From Bacillota bacterium (lineage in GTDB: Bacteria; Bacillota; Proteinivoracia; UBA4975), in contig JAAYIH010000019.1 in assembly GCA_012523545.1 (NCBI GenBank), positions 1 to 39,657 of the forward strand: DNA of 39,657 bases. Direction: 5' to 3'. Shown here one piece after another: positions 6,515 through 14,189 of the stretch. The position numbers were made by a program, and so were the translations under genes. Position 1 is the stretch's first letter; each line of letters starts with the position of its first letter. Below the pieces are notes generated by a model, which made no database searches, was not told the DNA's origin, and was given only the letters and a program-made list of their open reading frames with translations.

Positions 6515-8128
6515 ATGCCAACAGGTCACAGCGCCTGGGAGTTGCTGTTGCAGCTGACGCCCTTGCAAAGCGTTTCCCAAAGCCCCGGCGAAGGGAAAAT
6601 CGCCCGCTTTATCCATGCCCGCCTGGCACAACACTCCTATTTTCAGGCCCACCCCCGCCGGCTGCGCCTGCTTCCCCTGCCCGCTGCCCACGGCCCGGCG
6701 GTGGTGGCGGCCCTGGTGCAGGGCCGGAACAGCAAGACGGTAATTTTGCTCAACCACCACGACGTCGTGGCAGTCGACGACTATGGAACGCTCAAGGACC
6801 TGGCCTTTGCTCCCGTCCGGCTGACCCGGAGCCTCGACCCGGCCTGCCTGCCCCCCGCAGCCCGCCGGGACCTGGAGAGCGGCCACTGGGTCTTTGGCCG
6901 GGGCGTAGCCGACATGCTCTACGGACTGGCCCTGCAGGCTGTAATGACGGAAAAATATGCCGGTAATCCCCGCTCCCTCAACGGCAGCATCCTCTTCCTC
7001 TCGGTTCCCGATGAAGAAAACAATTCCCTGGGCATGCGCCATGCCGTCACCGTGCTGAGGGAGTTTCAAGAGGAGTTTGGCCTGGATTATGTCGCCGCCC
7101 TCAACTGCGAACCCCACGGCTTCGACGGCGACGGGCATGCCGTCGAGACGGGCAGTGACGGCAAGCTCCTCCCCCTTATTTGCTGTTTCGGCCGGGAGAC
7201 CCACGCCGGCGCCCTCTATGGCGGGCTCAATGCCCACCTGCTCCTGGCCGAAGTGACGCGCATATTGGAGTTGAACCCCGGCTTCAGCGACAGTTGCGCC
7301 GGCGCCGTAACCCCTCCCCCCACGGTGCTGGGCGCCGGGGACCTGAAAGGCGGATACGATGTCACCACCCCGGCAGCGGCCTGGGCTTATTTCAACGTCT
7401 TTACCCTGGCAGCAACGCCGGCGGAAATCCTGGCCAAACTGGTGCGCCTGGCGGAACAGGCCGTGCAAAACGCCATGGAGCGCCTGCGCATCTCGGCCCG
7501 GGCCTGGGAAAGGATGGCCGGCCGCAAAGTTGAACTGCCGCCCTGGCAACCCCGGGTCATGACCTTTGCCCAGCTGTGGCAGGAATGCCTCGCCGCCCAT
7601 GGCGGGGAACTGGAACAGTTGATTGACCGGGAGGCCGCAAGGCTCGTGGCCCAAGGGGCCGGCTTGCAGCGCCTCACCGCCGAACTGATTGCCGCTGCAC
7701 ACAGCCGCTGTCCCGACCAGGGTCCCAAAATCGTCATTGCCCTGGCCCCGCCCTGGTATCCCCCGGTGCGCAACCGCCGGGAGACAGCCAAAGAAAAGCG
7801 GGTCATGGCAGCGGTGGAAGCCCTTATAAGTTACGCCCGGGACCTGGGCATCAGCCTGGCCCACGCCGAATTCCACCGGGGCGTCTCCGACCTCAGCTAC
7901 TGCGCCCTCCAGGATGCCGCGGCGGCGGGCGCCGTCCGGGAAAACTGCCCGGCCTGGGGCCGGGGCTACCACCTGCCTCTGGAGGATATGGCCCGCCTGG
8001 ATATCCCGGTCCTCAACCTGGGCCCCTGGGGCCGGGATGTCCACCAAAAAACCGAACGCATCTATTACCCCTTCGCCACCCAGGTCCTGCCCAACTTGCT
8101 GGAGCGGCTGGTGGAAAAGCTGTTATAG
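6515..8128 (+). CDS. M20-family peptidase, RocB-like
   Basis: Zinc-dependent amidohydrolase/peptidase acting in the cytoplasm on an amino-acid-derived substrate. In Bacillus, RocB belongs to the arginine utilisation genes, but its reaction is not established. 537 aa, close to the roughly 560 aa of RocB and longer than typical M20 exopeptidases. Metal and catalytic motifs: NHHDVV (H81, D83), GRGVADM (D133), PDEENNS (E167-E168), a histidine in RETHAGALYGG and a C-terminal WGRDVHQKTERI. The ATG at 6515 follows AAGGAGG by 7 nt. It appears monocistronic; no other arginine genes are nearby, so the link to arginine is only by homology. Confidence 0.85.
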   Translation: MPTGHSAWELLLQLTPLQSVSQSPGEGKIARFIHARLAQHSYFQAHPRRLRLLPLPAAHGPAVVAALVQGRNSKTVILLNHHDVVAVDDYGTLKDLAFAPVRLTRSLDPACLPPAARRDLESGHWVFGRGVADMLYGLALQAVMTEKYAGNPRSLNGSILFLSVPDEENNSLGMRHAVTVLREFQEEFGLDYVAALNCEPHGFDGDGHAVETGSDGKLLPLICCFGRETHAGALYGGLNAHLLLAEVTRILELNPGFSDSCAGAVTPPPTVLGAGDLKGGYDVTTPAAAWAYFNVFTLAATPAEILAKLVRLAEQAVQNAMERLRISARAWERMAGRKVELPPWQPRVMTFAQLWQECLAAHGGELEQLIDREAARLVAQGAGLQRLTAELIAAAHSRCPDQGPKIVIALAPPWYPPVRNRRETAKEKRVMAAVEALISYARDLGISLAHAEFHRGVSDLSYCALQDAAAAGAVRENCPAWGRGYHLPLEDMARLDIPVLNLGPWGRDVHQKTERIYYPFATQVLPNLLERLVEKLL

Positions 8129-8129
8129 C

Positions 8130-8200
8130 GGAACGGTTCTAACCTGCGATTACTTCATGGCAACCGGACCAAAAGAGCCGTCTCTATCCTAACCAGTTCC
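8130..8200. repeat. Loose inverted repeat between peptidase and ECF sigma genes
   Basis: GGAACGGTT (8130-8138) pairs with AACCAGTTCC (8191-8200) apart from one bulge, over a loop of about 52 nt. It may be part of a leader or terminator, or two similar half-sites for a regulator such as the ECF sigma factor. No T run follows. Confidence 0.25.
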
Positions 8201-8245
8201 GGATTGGATTTGTCTATATGGGTGAAGAGCGAGGTGGGTGAGACT

Positions 8246-8944
8246 GTGGAGGATCTGGTACTGAGAGCCCAGCAGGGCGATAAAGAGGCCTTTGCCCAAT
8301 TGGTTCAGGAGGAGCGTAGCCTGGTCCTGCGCCTGGCCGCCGGCTACTTGGGTTGGCGGGATGCCGAAGACGCCGCCCAGATAATCTGGACGGCGGTGTG
8401 GCGCAAAATTTGGCAGGTTGAGGATCCCAAGTCCTTTGGGGCCTGGCTGCGCACCCTGGTCCTGCACCAGTGCCTGAACCTGCGCAAGGCCAGGGCTCGG
8501 CGCCGGGATCGGGAGGTTCAGCTCTCCCGGGAGGCCTGGCAGAGCTTGGCGGAATGCGTCGGCAGCGGCGCATCTGCCCTGGATGAGCTCTTGGAAAACG
8601 GGGAAGTCCGCCACCTGATTGCCCGGGAGCTGGAACTGCTGCCGGGGGAGTATGGCCTGCTCCTGGAACTCTATTACCTGAAGGACCTCAGCTACAGGGA
8701 AATTTCCGCCCTGACAGGCCTGAAGGCCGGCGCTCTAAAGTGGCGGCTGCACCAGGGACGCAAGCTCCTCAAGGCCAAACTCACTCCCCACCTGGTCCTG
8801 CAGACGAAAGGAGGTGGATTCAGTGGCAAACCTGGAGGTTGGCAAGATGTACAATATCCTCAGGGAAGTCAGGCGTCTGGCCGCCAACGCATCCCTGACC
8901 GGGGCCCTGGAAAAGGGAACCCCGACCTTGGTTGCCGCCTATAA
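8246..8944 (+). CDS. ECF-family RNA polymerase sigma factor
   Basis: Directs RNA polymerase to a small regulon. 232 aa from the GTG at 8246, preceded by GAGGTG 9 nt upstream; an in-frame TTG at 8204 would add 14 residues. Region 2 spans VLRLAAGYLGWRDAEDAAQ and the following WTAVWRKIWQVEDPKSFGAWLRTLV segment. Region 4 is LLPGEYGLLLELYYLKDL then SYREISALTGLKAGALKWRL, a typical helix-turn-helix. The core ends near KLLKAKLTPH. The last 45 or so residues are Gly/Gln/Pro-rich and are read from DNA that also encodes the next protein in another frame, a 122-nt overlap, so this tail may be functionally unimportant. No membrane anti-sigma factor follows. Confidence 0.85.
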   Translation: MEDLVLRAQQGDKEAFAQLVQEERSLVLRLAAGYLGWRDAEDAAQIIWTAVWRKIWQVEDPKSFGAWLRTLVLHQCLNLRKARARRRDREVQLSREAWQSLAECVGSGASALDELLENGEVRHLIARELELLPGEYGLLLELYYLKDLSYREISALTGLKAGALKWRLHQGRKLLKAKLTPHLVLQTKGGGFSGKPGGWQDVQYPQGSQASGRQRIPDRGPGKGNPDLGCRL

Positions 8945-9173
8945 TAAGTGCCTGACTGCCTTGAAAGAGCAGGGTGATGAAACGGCAGCGCAGCTCTTTC
9001 CGGAGCTTGCCCCCAACGCCGGCGTCGACGACGTGGGGGTGGCGGCTGCCCTGCTGGCCAGTTATTTGAAGCCGGAAAGGCGACTTCATGAGCACGATAT
9101 CATGGCCTTTAACGAGGATCATTATGGCTATCGCCATGAAGACGATGAAGATGAAGATGAGGACCACGATTAA
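8823..9173 (+). CDS. Hypothetical protein with acidic C-terminal tail, partner of the ECF sigma gene
   Basis: I do not recognise this family. 116 aa from the GTG at 8823, chosen because AAAGGAGG lies 8 nt upstream; another in-frame GTG at 8814 overlaps that site. The body is soluble and probably helical (YNILREVRRLAANASL, NKCLTALKEQGDETAAQLF), with no membrane segment. The C-terminus is very acidic and His-rich (HEDDEDEDEDHD), which could bind metal or mimic nucleic acid. It starts inside the sigma-factor gene and ends at an intrinsic terminator, so the two are co-transcribed and possibly translationally coupled. A regulatory role toward the sigma factor is a guess from position only. Confidence 0.75.
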   Translation: MANLEVGKMYNILREVRRLAANASLTGALEKGTPTLVAAYNKCLTALKEQGDETAAQLFPELAPNAGVDDVGVAAALLASYLKPERRLHEHDIMAFNEDHYGYRHEDDEDEDEDHD

Positions 9174-9196
9174 ACCGGGCGCTTGCCCGGTTTTTT
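9174..9196 (+). terminator. Intrinsic terminator after the ECF sigma operon
   Basis: ACCGGGC, GCTT loop, GCCCGGT, then TTTTT, directly after the TAA at 9171-9173. It also lies beyond the stop of the convergent hydrolase gene and may serve it weakly. Confidence 0.88.
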
Positions 9197-10028
9197 ATAT
9201 ATGCCCTTGCAGCCAGTCCAGAAGGTCGGTCAGAACCTGCTTGCGGTCGGATTCCAGCTCGTTGTAGACCTCGTGTTTGAGGCCCTGGTAAAACCTGAAG
9301 GTTTTGTCCAGGGAGGCAAGGCTCTCGTACAGCTCCTGTTGGCGGATAAAGGACTCGTCCTCGCTGCCGCACTGGATGAGGACGGGGATGTCCACCTCCT
9401 GAATGCCCCGGACGCCGGCGGCCAGGGCAACGTTCATTTCCCGGGCCAGGCGGAAGCTGAGCCGGTTGTGCACCAGGGGATCGGCCTTGTACGCCGCCAC
9501 CGTTGCGGCGTCCCGGCTGATGAATTCCGGGGGCAGGGGGAACTTGATGGCGGCCCGGGGCAGCACAGCGCTCAGCAGAGCCGTGACGGCGGTCAGCGCC
9601 TTGTTCTCGGCCAGGGGTGAAGCGGCTCCGGTTCCCGACAGGATGCAACCGGACAGCCCGGCACTGTACTTGCGCACATAATTCATGGCGATGATGCTGC
9701 CCATGGAGTGGCCCAGAACGAAGCGGGGAACCGCCCCCGCGGCGGGCTCCACCACCTGCTCACAGAAGCAGCGCACGTCTTCGACGTAATCGGAAAAGGA
9801 ATTGACGTACCCCCGCCGGCCGGGACTGCGCCCGTGACCCCGGTGGTCCGGCGCCCAAATCCCTATGCCCTGAGGGACCAAAGCGTCGACGACGTTGCTG
9901 TAGCGGCCGCTGTGCTCGCCGAAACCGTGGATAATCAGCAGCGCGGCGCGCGTATTTTCCGGCACCCAGGCCTGCCAAAACAGTTCCAATCCGTCCCGTC
10001 CGCGAAATTTGCCCTGCTTGTTTTGCAT
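9195..10028 (-). CDS. Alpha/beta hydrolase, monoacylglycerol lipase/lysophospholipase-like
   Basis: Serine hydrolase probably acting on monoacylglycerol or lysophospholipid. 277 aa from the ATG at 10028, which follows AAAGGAGGT by 7 nt; an upstream in-frame ATG at 10088 has no site. The oxyanion region is IIHGFGEHSGRY, followed by the family signature DHRGHGRS. The nucleophile is S108 in GHSMG, with the acid probably in CGSEDES and the base His in GLKHEVYNE. No signal peptide, so cytoplasmic. It is monocistronic and convergent with the ECF operon. Family assignment is secure; the substrate is inferred from the Hydrolase_4/PldB family. Confidence 0.85.
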   Translation of the reverse strand: MQNKQGKFRGRDGLELFWQAWVPENTRAALLIIHGFGEHSGRYSNVVDALVPQGIGIWAPDHRGHGRSPGRRGYVNSFSDYVEDVRCFCEQVVEPAAGAVPRFVLGHSMGSIIAMNYVRKYSAGLSGCILSGTGAASPLAENKALTAVTALLSAVLPRAAIKFPLPPEFISRDAATVAAYKADPLVHNRLSFRLAREMNVALAAGVRGIQEVDIPVLIQCGSEDESFIRQQELYESLASLDKTFRFYQGLKHEVYNELESDRKQVLTDLLDWLQGHI

Positions 10029-10133
10029 GGTATTGACCTCCTTTGCGCACACTTGTTTTCTCCGGGACCGGCACAGATGTCTGGACAATATTTCGACGCC
10101 GGCCGTGCACTTCCCTGTCGGCAGGGCTTGTCC

Positions 10134-10162
10134 TTGCCAAAGAGCCCGCTTTCCGATAATAT
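10134..10162 (+). promoter_or_regulatory. Promoter of the first ABC exporter operon
   Basis: TTGCCA (10134-10139), 17-nt spacer, TAATAT (10157-10162), about 30 nt upstream of the ATPase start at 10193. Confidence 0.5.
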
Positions 10163-10192
10163 TGACATATCAACGCCAAAGGAGGTTAGGCC

Positions 10193-11125
10193 ATGCCTGA
10201 AACGATGCTGGAAGTCCGCAACCTCAGCAGGTATTACAACAGCTTTCCGGCAGTCGACGACATCAGCTTTGCAGTCCATAAGCACGAAATCATGGGTTTT
10301 CTTGGCCCCAACGGCGCCGGCAAGACCACTGCCATCCGGGTCATTCTGGGCATATTGCCCCCCAGTTCCGGCACGGTGCAGTTCTTCTGGGACGGCGCCC
10401 CCGGCGCCCGGGCCAAGCAGCGCATCGGCTACTTGCCCGAAGAACGCGGCCTTTACGATGACGCCAAGGTGCTGGATTCTCTGATTTACCTGGCCGCTCT
10501 CAAGGGCGTGTCCCCGGCCCAGGCCAGGGAGAGGGCTTTGCGCTGGCTGGAGACCATGGATCTCGGCGCCTATGCCCACCACAAACTGGAAAAGCTGTCC
10601 AAGGGTATGCAGCAAAAGGTCCAGTTTATTGCCACCGTCCTGCACCAGCCGGAGCTGGTGGTGCTGGACGAACCCTTTTCCGGCCTTGACCCCATAAACC
10701 AGGACCTTTTTAAAAATTTAATCCTGGAACTGCGCAATCAGGGCAGCACCGTGCTCCTCTCGGCCCATCAGATGAACGTGGTGCAGGAGCTCTGCGACCG
10801 AATCTTTCTCATTAACAAAGGCAAGCCGGTGCTTTACGGCACGCTGGAGGAAATCCGGGACCAGCACCCCGAAAACATCGTGGAAATCCGGTATGCCGAG
10901 GAAAAAGGTCTGCTGGAATACCTGCGCTCCCTGGAGCATGTACGGGAGCTGCACAGCAACGGCAATGCCGTGCAACTGAAACTAAACACCGCCGTCGACC
11001 CCAACTCCTTCCTGGAACAGGCAGGCCGCCTCTGCACCGTCAAGAGCATTAAAATTGAGAAGCCCAGTCTCCATGAGATTTTCATCCATGCCGTAGGGGG
11101 AGGAAATGCCAATGAAGCGAGCTAA
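10193..11125 (+). CDS. ABC transporter ATP-binding protein, NatA/DrrA-like
   Basis: ATPase of an ABC-2 type exporter, paired with the following permease. 310 aa. Walker A GPNGAGKTT (38-46), signature LSKGM (135-139), Walker B LVVLDEP (155-161), and a switch His in LSAHQMN. The C-terminal 85 residues form the extra domain (DUF4162-type) common in this subfamily, which includes sodium and drug exporters. The ATG at 10193 follows AAAGGAGG. The 3' end overlaps the permease start by 14 nt, indicating translational coupling. The transported substrate cannot be deduced. Confidence 0.9.
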   Translation: MPETMLEVRNLSRYYNSFPAVDDISFAVHKHEIMGFLGPNGAGKTTAIRVILGILPPSSGTVQFFWDGAPGARAKQRIGYLPEERGLYDDAKVLDSLIYLAALKGVSPAQARERALRWLETMDLGAYAHHKLEKLSKGMQQKVQFIATVLHQPELVVLDEPFSGLDPINQDLFKNLILELRNQGSTVLLSAHQMNVVQELCDRIFLINKGKPVLYGTLEEIRDQHPENIVEIRYAEEKGLLEYLRSLEHVRELHSNGNAVQLKLNTAVDPNSFLEQAGRLCTVKSIKIEKPSLHEIFIHAVGGGNANEAS

Positions 11126-12317
11126 TGTGGCGTCGGTATTCAAGTGGGAGTTTCGCAAACACATCCGCAGCCCCCTCTTCCTCATCTTTACCTTCCTCGT
11201 CCCGGCCATCATGGCCATCACCGGCTTCCTGCCCGGCTTCATCATTGAAAGAATGAGCGTGGCGGAAAAAGCTTTGTGGGTGTTGGACGAGACGGGGCAA
11301 ATGGTCGAGATTCTGGACGCCGCCCTGGAAGACACCAAGTTCAAGGCCGAGTTTGTGGAAGGGGACGTGGAAGACTTAACAGCCCAGGTGAGTGAAGGGG
11401 CCGCCGACGGCCTCCTCCACATCGTCCCCGCATCCCTGGAAACCGGGGAAATGAACCTGTATGTCAGGGACATCCGGGACTTCAGCCGCAGCGAGCTGGA
11501 ACAGCTGCTGCAGCCGGCCTTTACCCAGTACCGCCTTGGGGTTACCGGCATCAGTCCCCAGGAGTTCACCTTCATCCTCGCCCCCATCTCAGTGCGGATG
11601 TCCTCGGTAAGCGGCGAGGAGGAAAACGTGCTTTCCTTCATCATCCCCTTCTTTGCCGGCATGATCCTGTTTGTTTCGGTGCTCTTCTCGGGGCAAATCC
11701 TGATGCAGAGCGTCATTAAAGAAAAGCGCAACAGGATTGTGGAGATACTGCTTTCCTCCCTGTCGGCGCTGGAACTGCTGGCCGGCAAAATCCTGGCCTT
11801 CGGAGCGCTGGCCCTGTTGCAGATCGCCATCTGGATCGGCGTCGGCGCTACGGTGGCGTCGAGATTTGTCGACCTCAGCGCCATTGGCCTGGACTATACC
11901 CAACTCCTGTACGCCCTGCCCTACTTCTTCCTGGGCTACCTGCTCCTGGCCACCCTTTTCGCCGCCGTCGCCGCCACCATGAAGGACGCCGAATCCGGCA
12001 GCCAGGCCCACGGCCTGGTCATCATGATTCCTATGCTGCCGCTGTTCCTCTCGGCGCCCATCATGATGGCCCCCAACGGGGTCTTTGCCCGCGTGCTGAG
12101 TTTCATCCCCGTCTTTACGCCCGCCGCCATGCTGATGCGTCTCGGCGCTGCTTCCATCCCCCTCTGGGAGGTTGTCGCCACTTCCCTCATTCTCCTGGTG
12201 GCCACAGTTTTCTTCCTGAAGCTCGGCGCCCGCGTTTATCAGGGCAGCCTGCTGAAATTTGACAGCGCCGCTTCCATTAAAGAAATCCTGGGCATGCTTA
12301 CCAAAGAACAGCTGTAA
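11112..12317 (+). CDS. ABC-2 type permease, NatB-like
   Basis: Membrane half of the exporter. 401 aa from the ATG at 11112, 8 nt after GGAGG; an in-frame ATG at 11106 is too close to that site. One N-terminal membrane helix (LFLIFTFLVPAIMAITGFL) is followed by an extracytoplasmic domain of about 130 residues, then five or six helices in the C-terminal half (FIIPFFAGMILFVSVLF onward). This is the ABC2_membrane_3/NatB topology. The cytoplasmic motif MQSVIKEKRNRIVEILLSSL is conserved in the family. Overlaps the ATPase gene and ends at a terminator. Confidence 0.88.
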   Translation: MKRANVASVFKWEFRKHIRSPLFLIFTFLVPAIMAITGFLPGFIIERMSVAEKALWVLDETGQMVEILDAALEDTKFKAEFVEGDVEDLTAQVSEGAADGLLHIVPASLETGEMNLYVRDIRDFSRSELEQLLQPAFTQYRLGVTGISPQEFTFILAPISVRMSSVSGEEENVLSFIIPFFAGMILFVSVLFSGQILMQSVIKEKRNRIVEILLSSLSALELLAGKILAFGALALLQIAIWIGVGATVASRFVDLSAIGLDYTQLLYALPYFFLGYLLLATLFAAVAATMKDAESGSQAHGLVIMIPMLPLFLSAPIMMAPNGVFARVLSFIPVFTPAAMLMRLGAASIPLWEVVATSLILLVATVFFLKLGARVYQGSLLKFDSAASIKEILGMLTKEQL

Positions 12318-12324
12318 AAGAAAA

Positions 12325-12350
12325 ACAGACCGGGCTTGCGCCCGGTCTGT
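12325..12350. terminator. Bidirectional terminator between permease and spore coat genes
   Basis: Perfect 11-bp stem ACAGACCGGGC/GCCCGGTCTGT with a TTGC loop. On the minus strand it is followed by TTTTTCTTTT, making it a strong terminator for the coat gene; on the plus strand only TTATT follows. Confidence 0.88.
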
Positions 12351-12838
12351 TATTGGGGCTGGTACCAGCCCTTTTCCTTCATGTAGTTGAAAATGCCCTC
12401 GCCATGGCCCTGTTCTTCCTTCTGGATGTGGTTGAGGACAGAACGGACATTGGCGTCCTGGAACTCAAAAATAGCCGTGTCGTAAGTTCCGGATACGTAT
12501 TTTTCCGTCATCAGCATGTCGTTGCACATGGCCTGGTCATCCTGGCCGCCCTGGGTCAGGCCAAAGGCCTGCATGGGCCGGCTCATCATCGGACTGCCGG
12601 GCTGGCTCTGGCTCCCTTGCTGCTGCTGGTTTTGCACGTTGGGAACCTGGCCTTGCAGGATCTGGTTTATGGTGTTGTAGTGGTTCTGCTCCTGCCGGGC
12701 ATAGGTGTCAAACATCTGCCTCAATTGCGGATCGCTGGCTTTCTGGGCATAGCTGGTGTATTTCTGGATGCAGATTTCCTCGTGGCTCAGCTGATCCTGC
12801 AACAACATCCTTTCCTTCTGGCTTAACTGCAACGGCAC
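12350..12838 (-). CDS. Spore coat protein, CotF family
   Basis: Ferritin-like helical-bundle protein of the spore coat. 162 aa with a GTG start at 12838 preceded by GGAGGTGGATTAA. The N-terminal half (LQDQLSHEEICIQKYTSYA) and the C-terminal half (MCNDMLMTEKYVSGTYDTAI, EEQGHGEGIFNYMKEKGWY) are the two helical units typical of CotF. They are joined by a Gln-rich linker (residues about 70-90, NQQQQGSQSQPG). This is direct evidence for a spore-forming host. Expression in the mother cell is expected from the family; I did not identify the promoter. Confidence 0.9.
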   Translation of the reverse strand: MPLQLSQKERMLLQDQLSHEEICIQKYTSYAQKASDPQLRQMFDTYARQEQNHYNTINQILQGQVPNVQNQQQQGSQSQPGSPMMSRPMQAFGLTQGGQDDQAMCNDMLMTEKYVSGTYDTAIFEFQDANVRSVLNHIQKEEQGHGEGIFNYMKEKGWYQPQ

Positions 12839-12905
12839 TTAATCCACCTCCTGCCCTTAGTATCCGGACCGGCATAAATTTTATGCAGGCCTCCGGGGCA
12901 GGCAG

Positions 12906-13763
12906 TTACCTGGGCCGGCCGCAGAAGAAAAGGGCGATACAACCCTGGCCGGTGTGGGCGCCGATGACAGGGCCGATTTCGCCCACCACCACTTCGGCAG
13001 CCCGGAATCTTTCCTTGAGCAATTGAGCCATCAGGGCGCCGGTTTCGGGGTCGTGGGCGTGGGAAACCCCCATGACCTGGCCCTCCAGCCCGGCGCCCTG
13101 CTTTTCCACCTCAGCAACCAGCTGAGCCAGTGCCTTTTTGCGGGTACGCACTTTGGTCAAGGGCACTATTTTACCGCGCGCATCCAGCTGCAACACCGGT
13201 TTAATGCCCAGCAACGTGCCCAATCCCCCCTGTACGGCGCTGAGCCTGCCGCCTTTGACCAGGTTCTCCAAGGTGTTGATAGTAAATACCGAGCGCAGGC
13301 GCCCAATCCTGTCCCGGAGCCGGGCAACAATTTCCTGGAGGCCATGGCCCCGGGCGGCCAGATTGGCGGCCTCCAGCACCAGCAGGCCCTGCCCCACGGA
13401 AGCAGCCAGTGTATCCACCACTGCCACCTTGTCCTGTTCCGCCAGCATGCTCCGTGCCGTAACAGCGCTGTGGTACGTACCGCTGAGCCCCGAGGACAGG
13501 GTGAGGCACAGCACTTCCTTGCCCTGGGCCAGCAGCCGGCGGAACAGATCCAGGTATGTTCCGGGCGCAGGCTGGGATGTGCGGGGCAGACTCTTTTCGG
13601 TCTGCAACCGCCGGTAAAATTCGGCAGCGGACATGTCTTCACCGTCACGCCAGGTCTGTCCCTGCCAGTGGACATATAAAGGCACTACGATAATTCCGCG
13701 CTCCGTGCACATCGCCCGGGGGAGATCGCAGGCACTGTCCGTTACCACCGCAATTTCAGGCAT
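12906..13763 (-). CDS. DegV family fatty-acid-binding protein
   Basis: Member of the DegV/FakB family, which binds fatty acids and in Firmicutes can present them to a fatty acid kinase for phosphorylation. 285 aa, normal length. Conserved blocks: VVTDSACDLP at the N-terminus, RTSQPAPGTYLDLF, LTLSSGLSGTYHSA and GRLSAVQGGLGTLLGIKPVL. ATG at 13763 with GGAAGGGTGG upstream. It starts 38 nt after the ferredoxin stop and is probably co-transcribed with it. No fatty acid kinase gene is nearby. Confidence 0.9.
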   Translation of the reverse strand: MPEIAVVTDSACDLPRAMCTERGIIVVPLYVHWQGQTWRDGEDMSAAEFYRRLQTEKSLPRTSQPAPGTYLDLFRRLLAQGKEVLCLTLSSGLSGTYHSAVTARSMLAEQDKVAVVDTLAASVGQGLLVLEAANLAARGHGLQEIVARLRDRIGRLRSVFTINTLENLVKGGRLSAVQGGLGTLLGIKPVLQLDARGKIVPLTKVRTRKKALAQLVAEVEKQGAGLEGQVMGVSHAHDPETGALMAQLLKERFRAAEVVVGEIGPVIGAHTGQGCIALFFCGRPR

Positions 13764-13801
13764 CGTACCACCCTTCCCTTGACGCCAAAAGTTCCGGGAA
13801 C

Positions 13802-13999
13802 CTACTCCTTATCCTTGATGGCTTCTGTTGGACAGGATTCCTGGGCTTCCCGGGCTTCCTCTTCCAAATCCTCGGGAATGGGGTCCACTGTCACTTCCGC
13901 TTTTTCGTCATCGTTCCAGTCAAATACGTCGGGACAAATGCCTATGCATGCTCCGCAGCTGATGCAAAGATCCTGATCGACATACAATCTGACAGCCAT
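13802..13999 (-). CDS. Small 4Fe-4S ferredoxin
   Basis: Soluble electron carrier, 65 aa. Cys ligands CISCGAC (C12, C15, C18) and a distant CPTEAI (C56) form one cluster, as in monocluster ferredoxins; an additional Cys (C22) sits in GICPDVF but the second CxxCxxC set is missing. Between them is a very acidic segment (DDEKAEVTVDPIPEDLEEEA), typical for partner docking. ATG at 13999 after TTGGAGG. Upstream of degV in the same direction. Confidence 0.92.
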   Translation of the reverse strand: MAVRLYVDQDLCISCGACIGICPDVFDWNDDEKAEVTVDPIPEDLEEEAREAQESCPTEAIKDKE

Positions 14000-14189
14000 T
14001 ATAACACCTCCAAATAATGTCTATGCAGTTAATATTGCCGGAGAACAACGCTTTATTCCCGGCTGCCTGCACAGGTACATTGTAAAGGCATTTCCAGTAA
14101 AATGGAAGAGGCTGAAGAAAAAGTTTTCCGAAAAACAAAGGCCCGCGGCAGGGCCTTTATGGTAGAATACAGACGAGGGGGTGAAAGCA

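Noticed and set aside
6494-8047. 517-codon open frame antisense to the RocB-like peptidase
   Set aside because: Shadow of a GC-rich gene; the sense strand shows M20 motifs and a good ribosome binding site.
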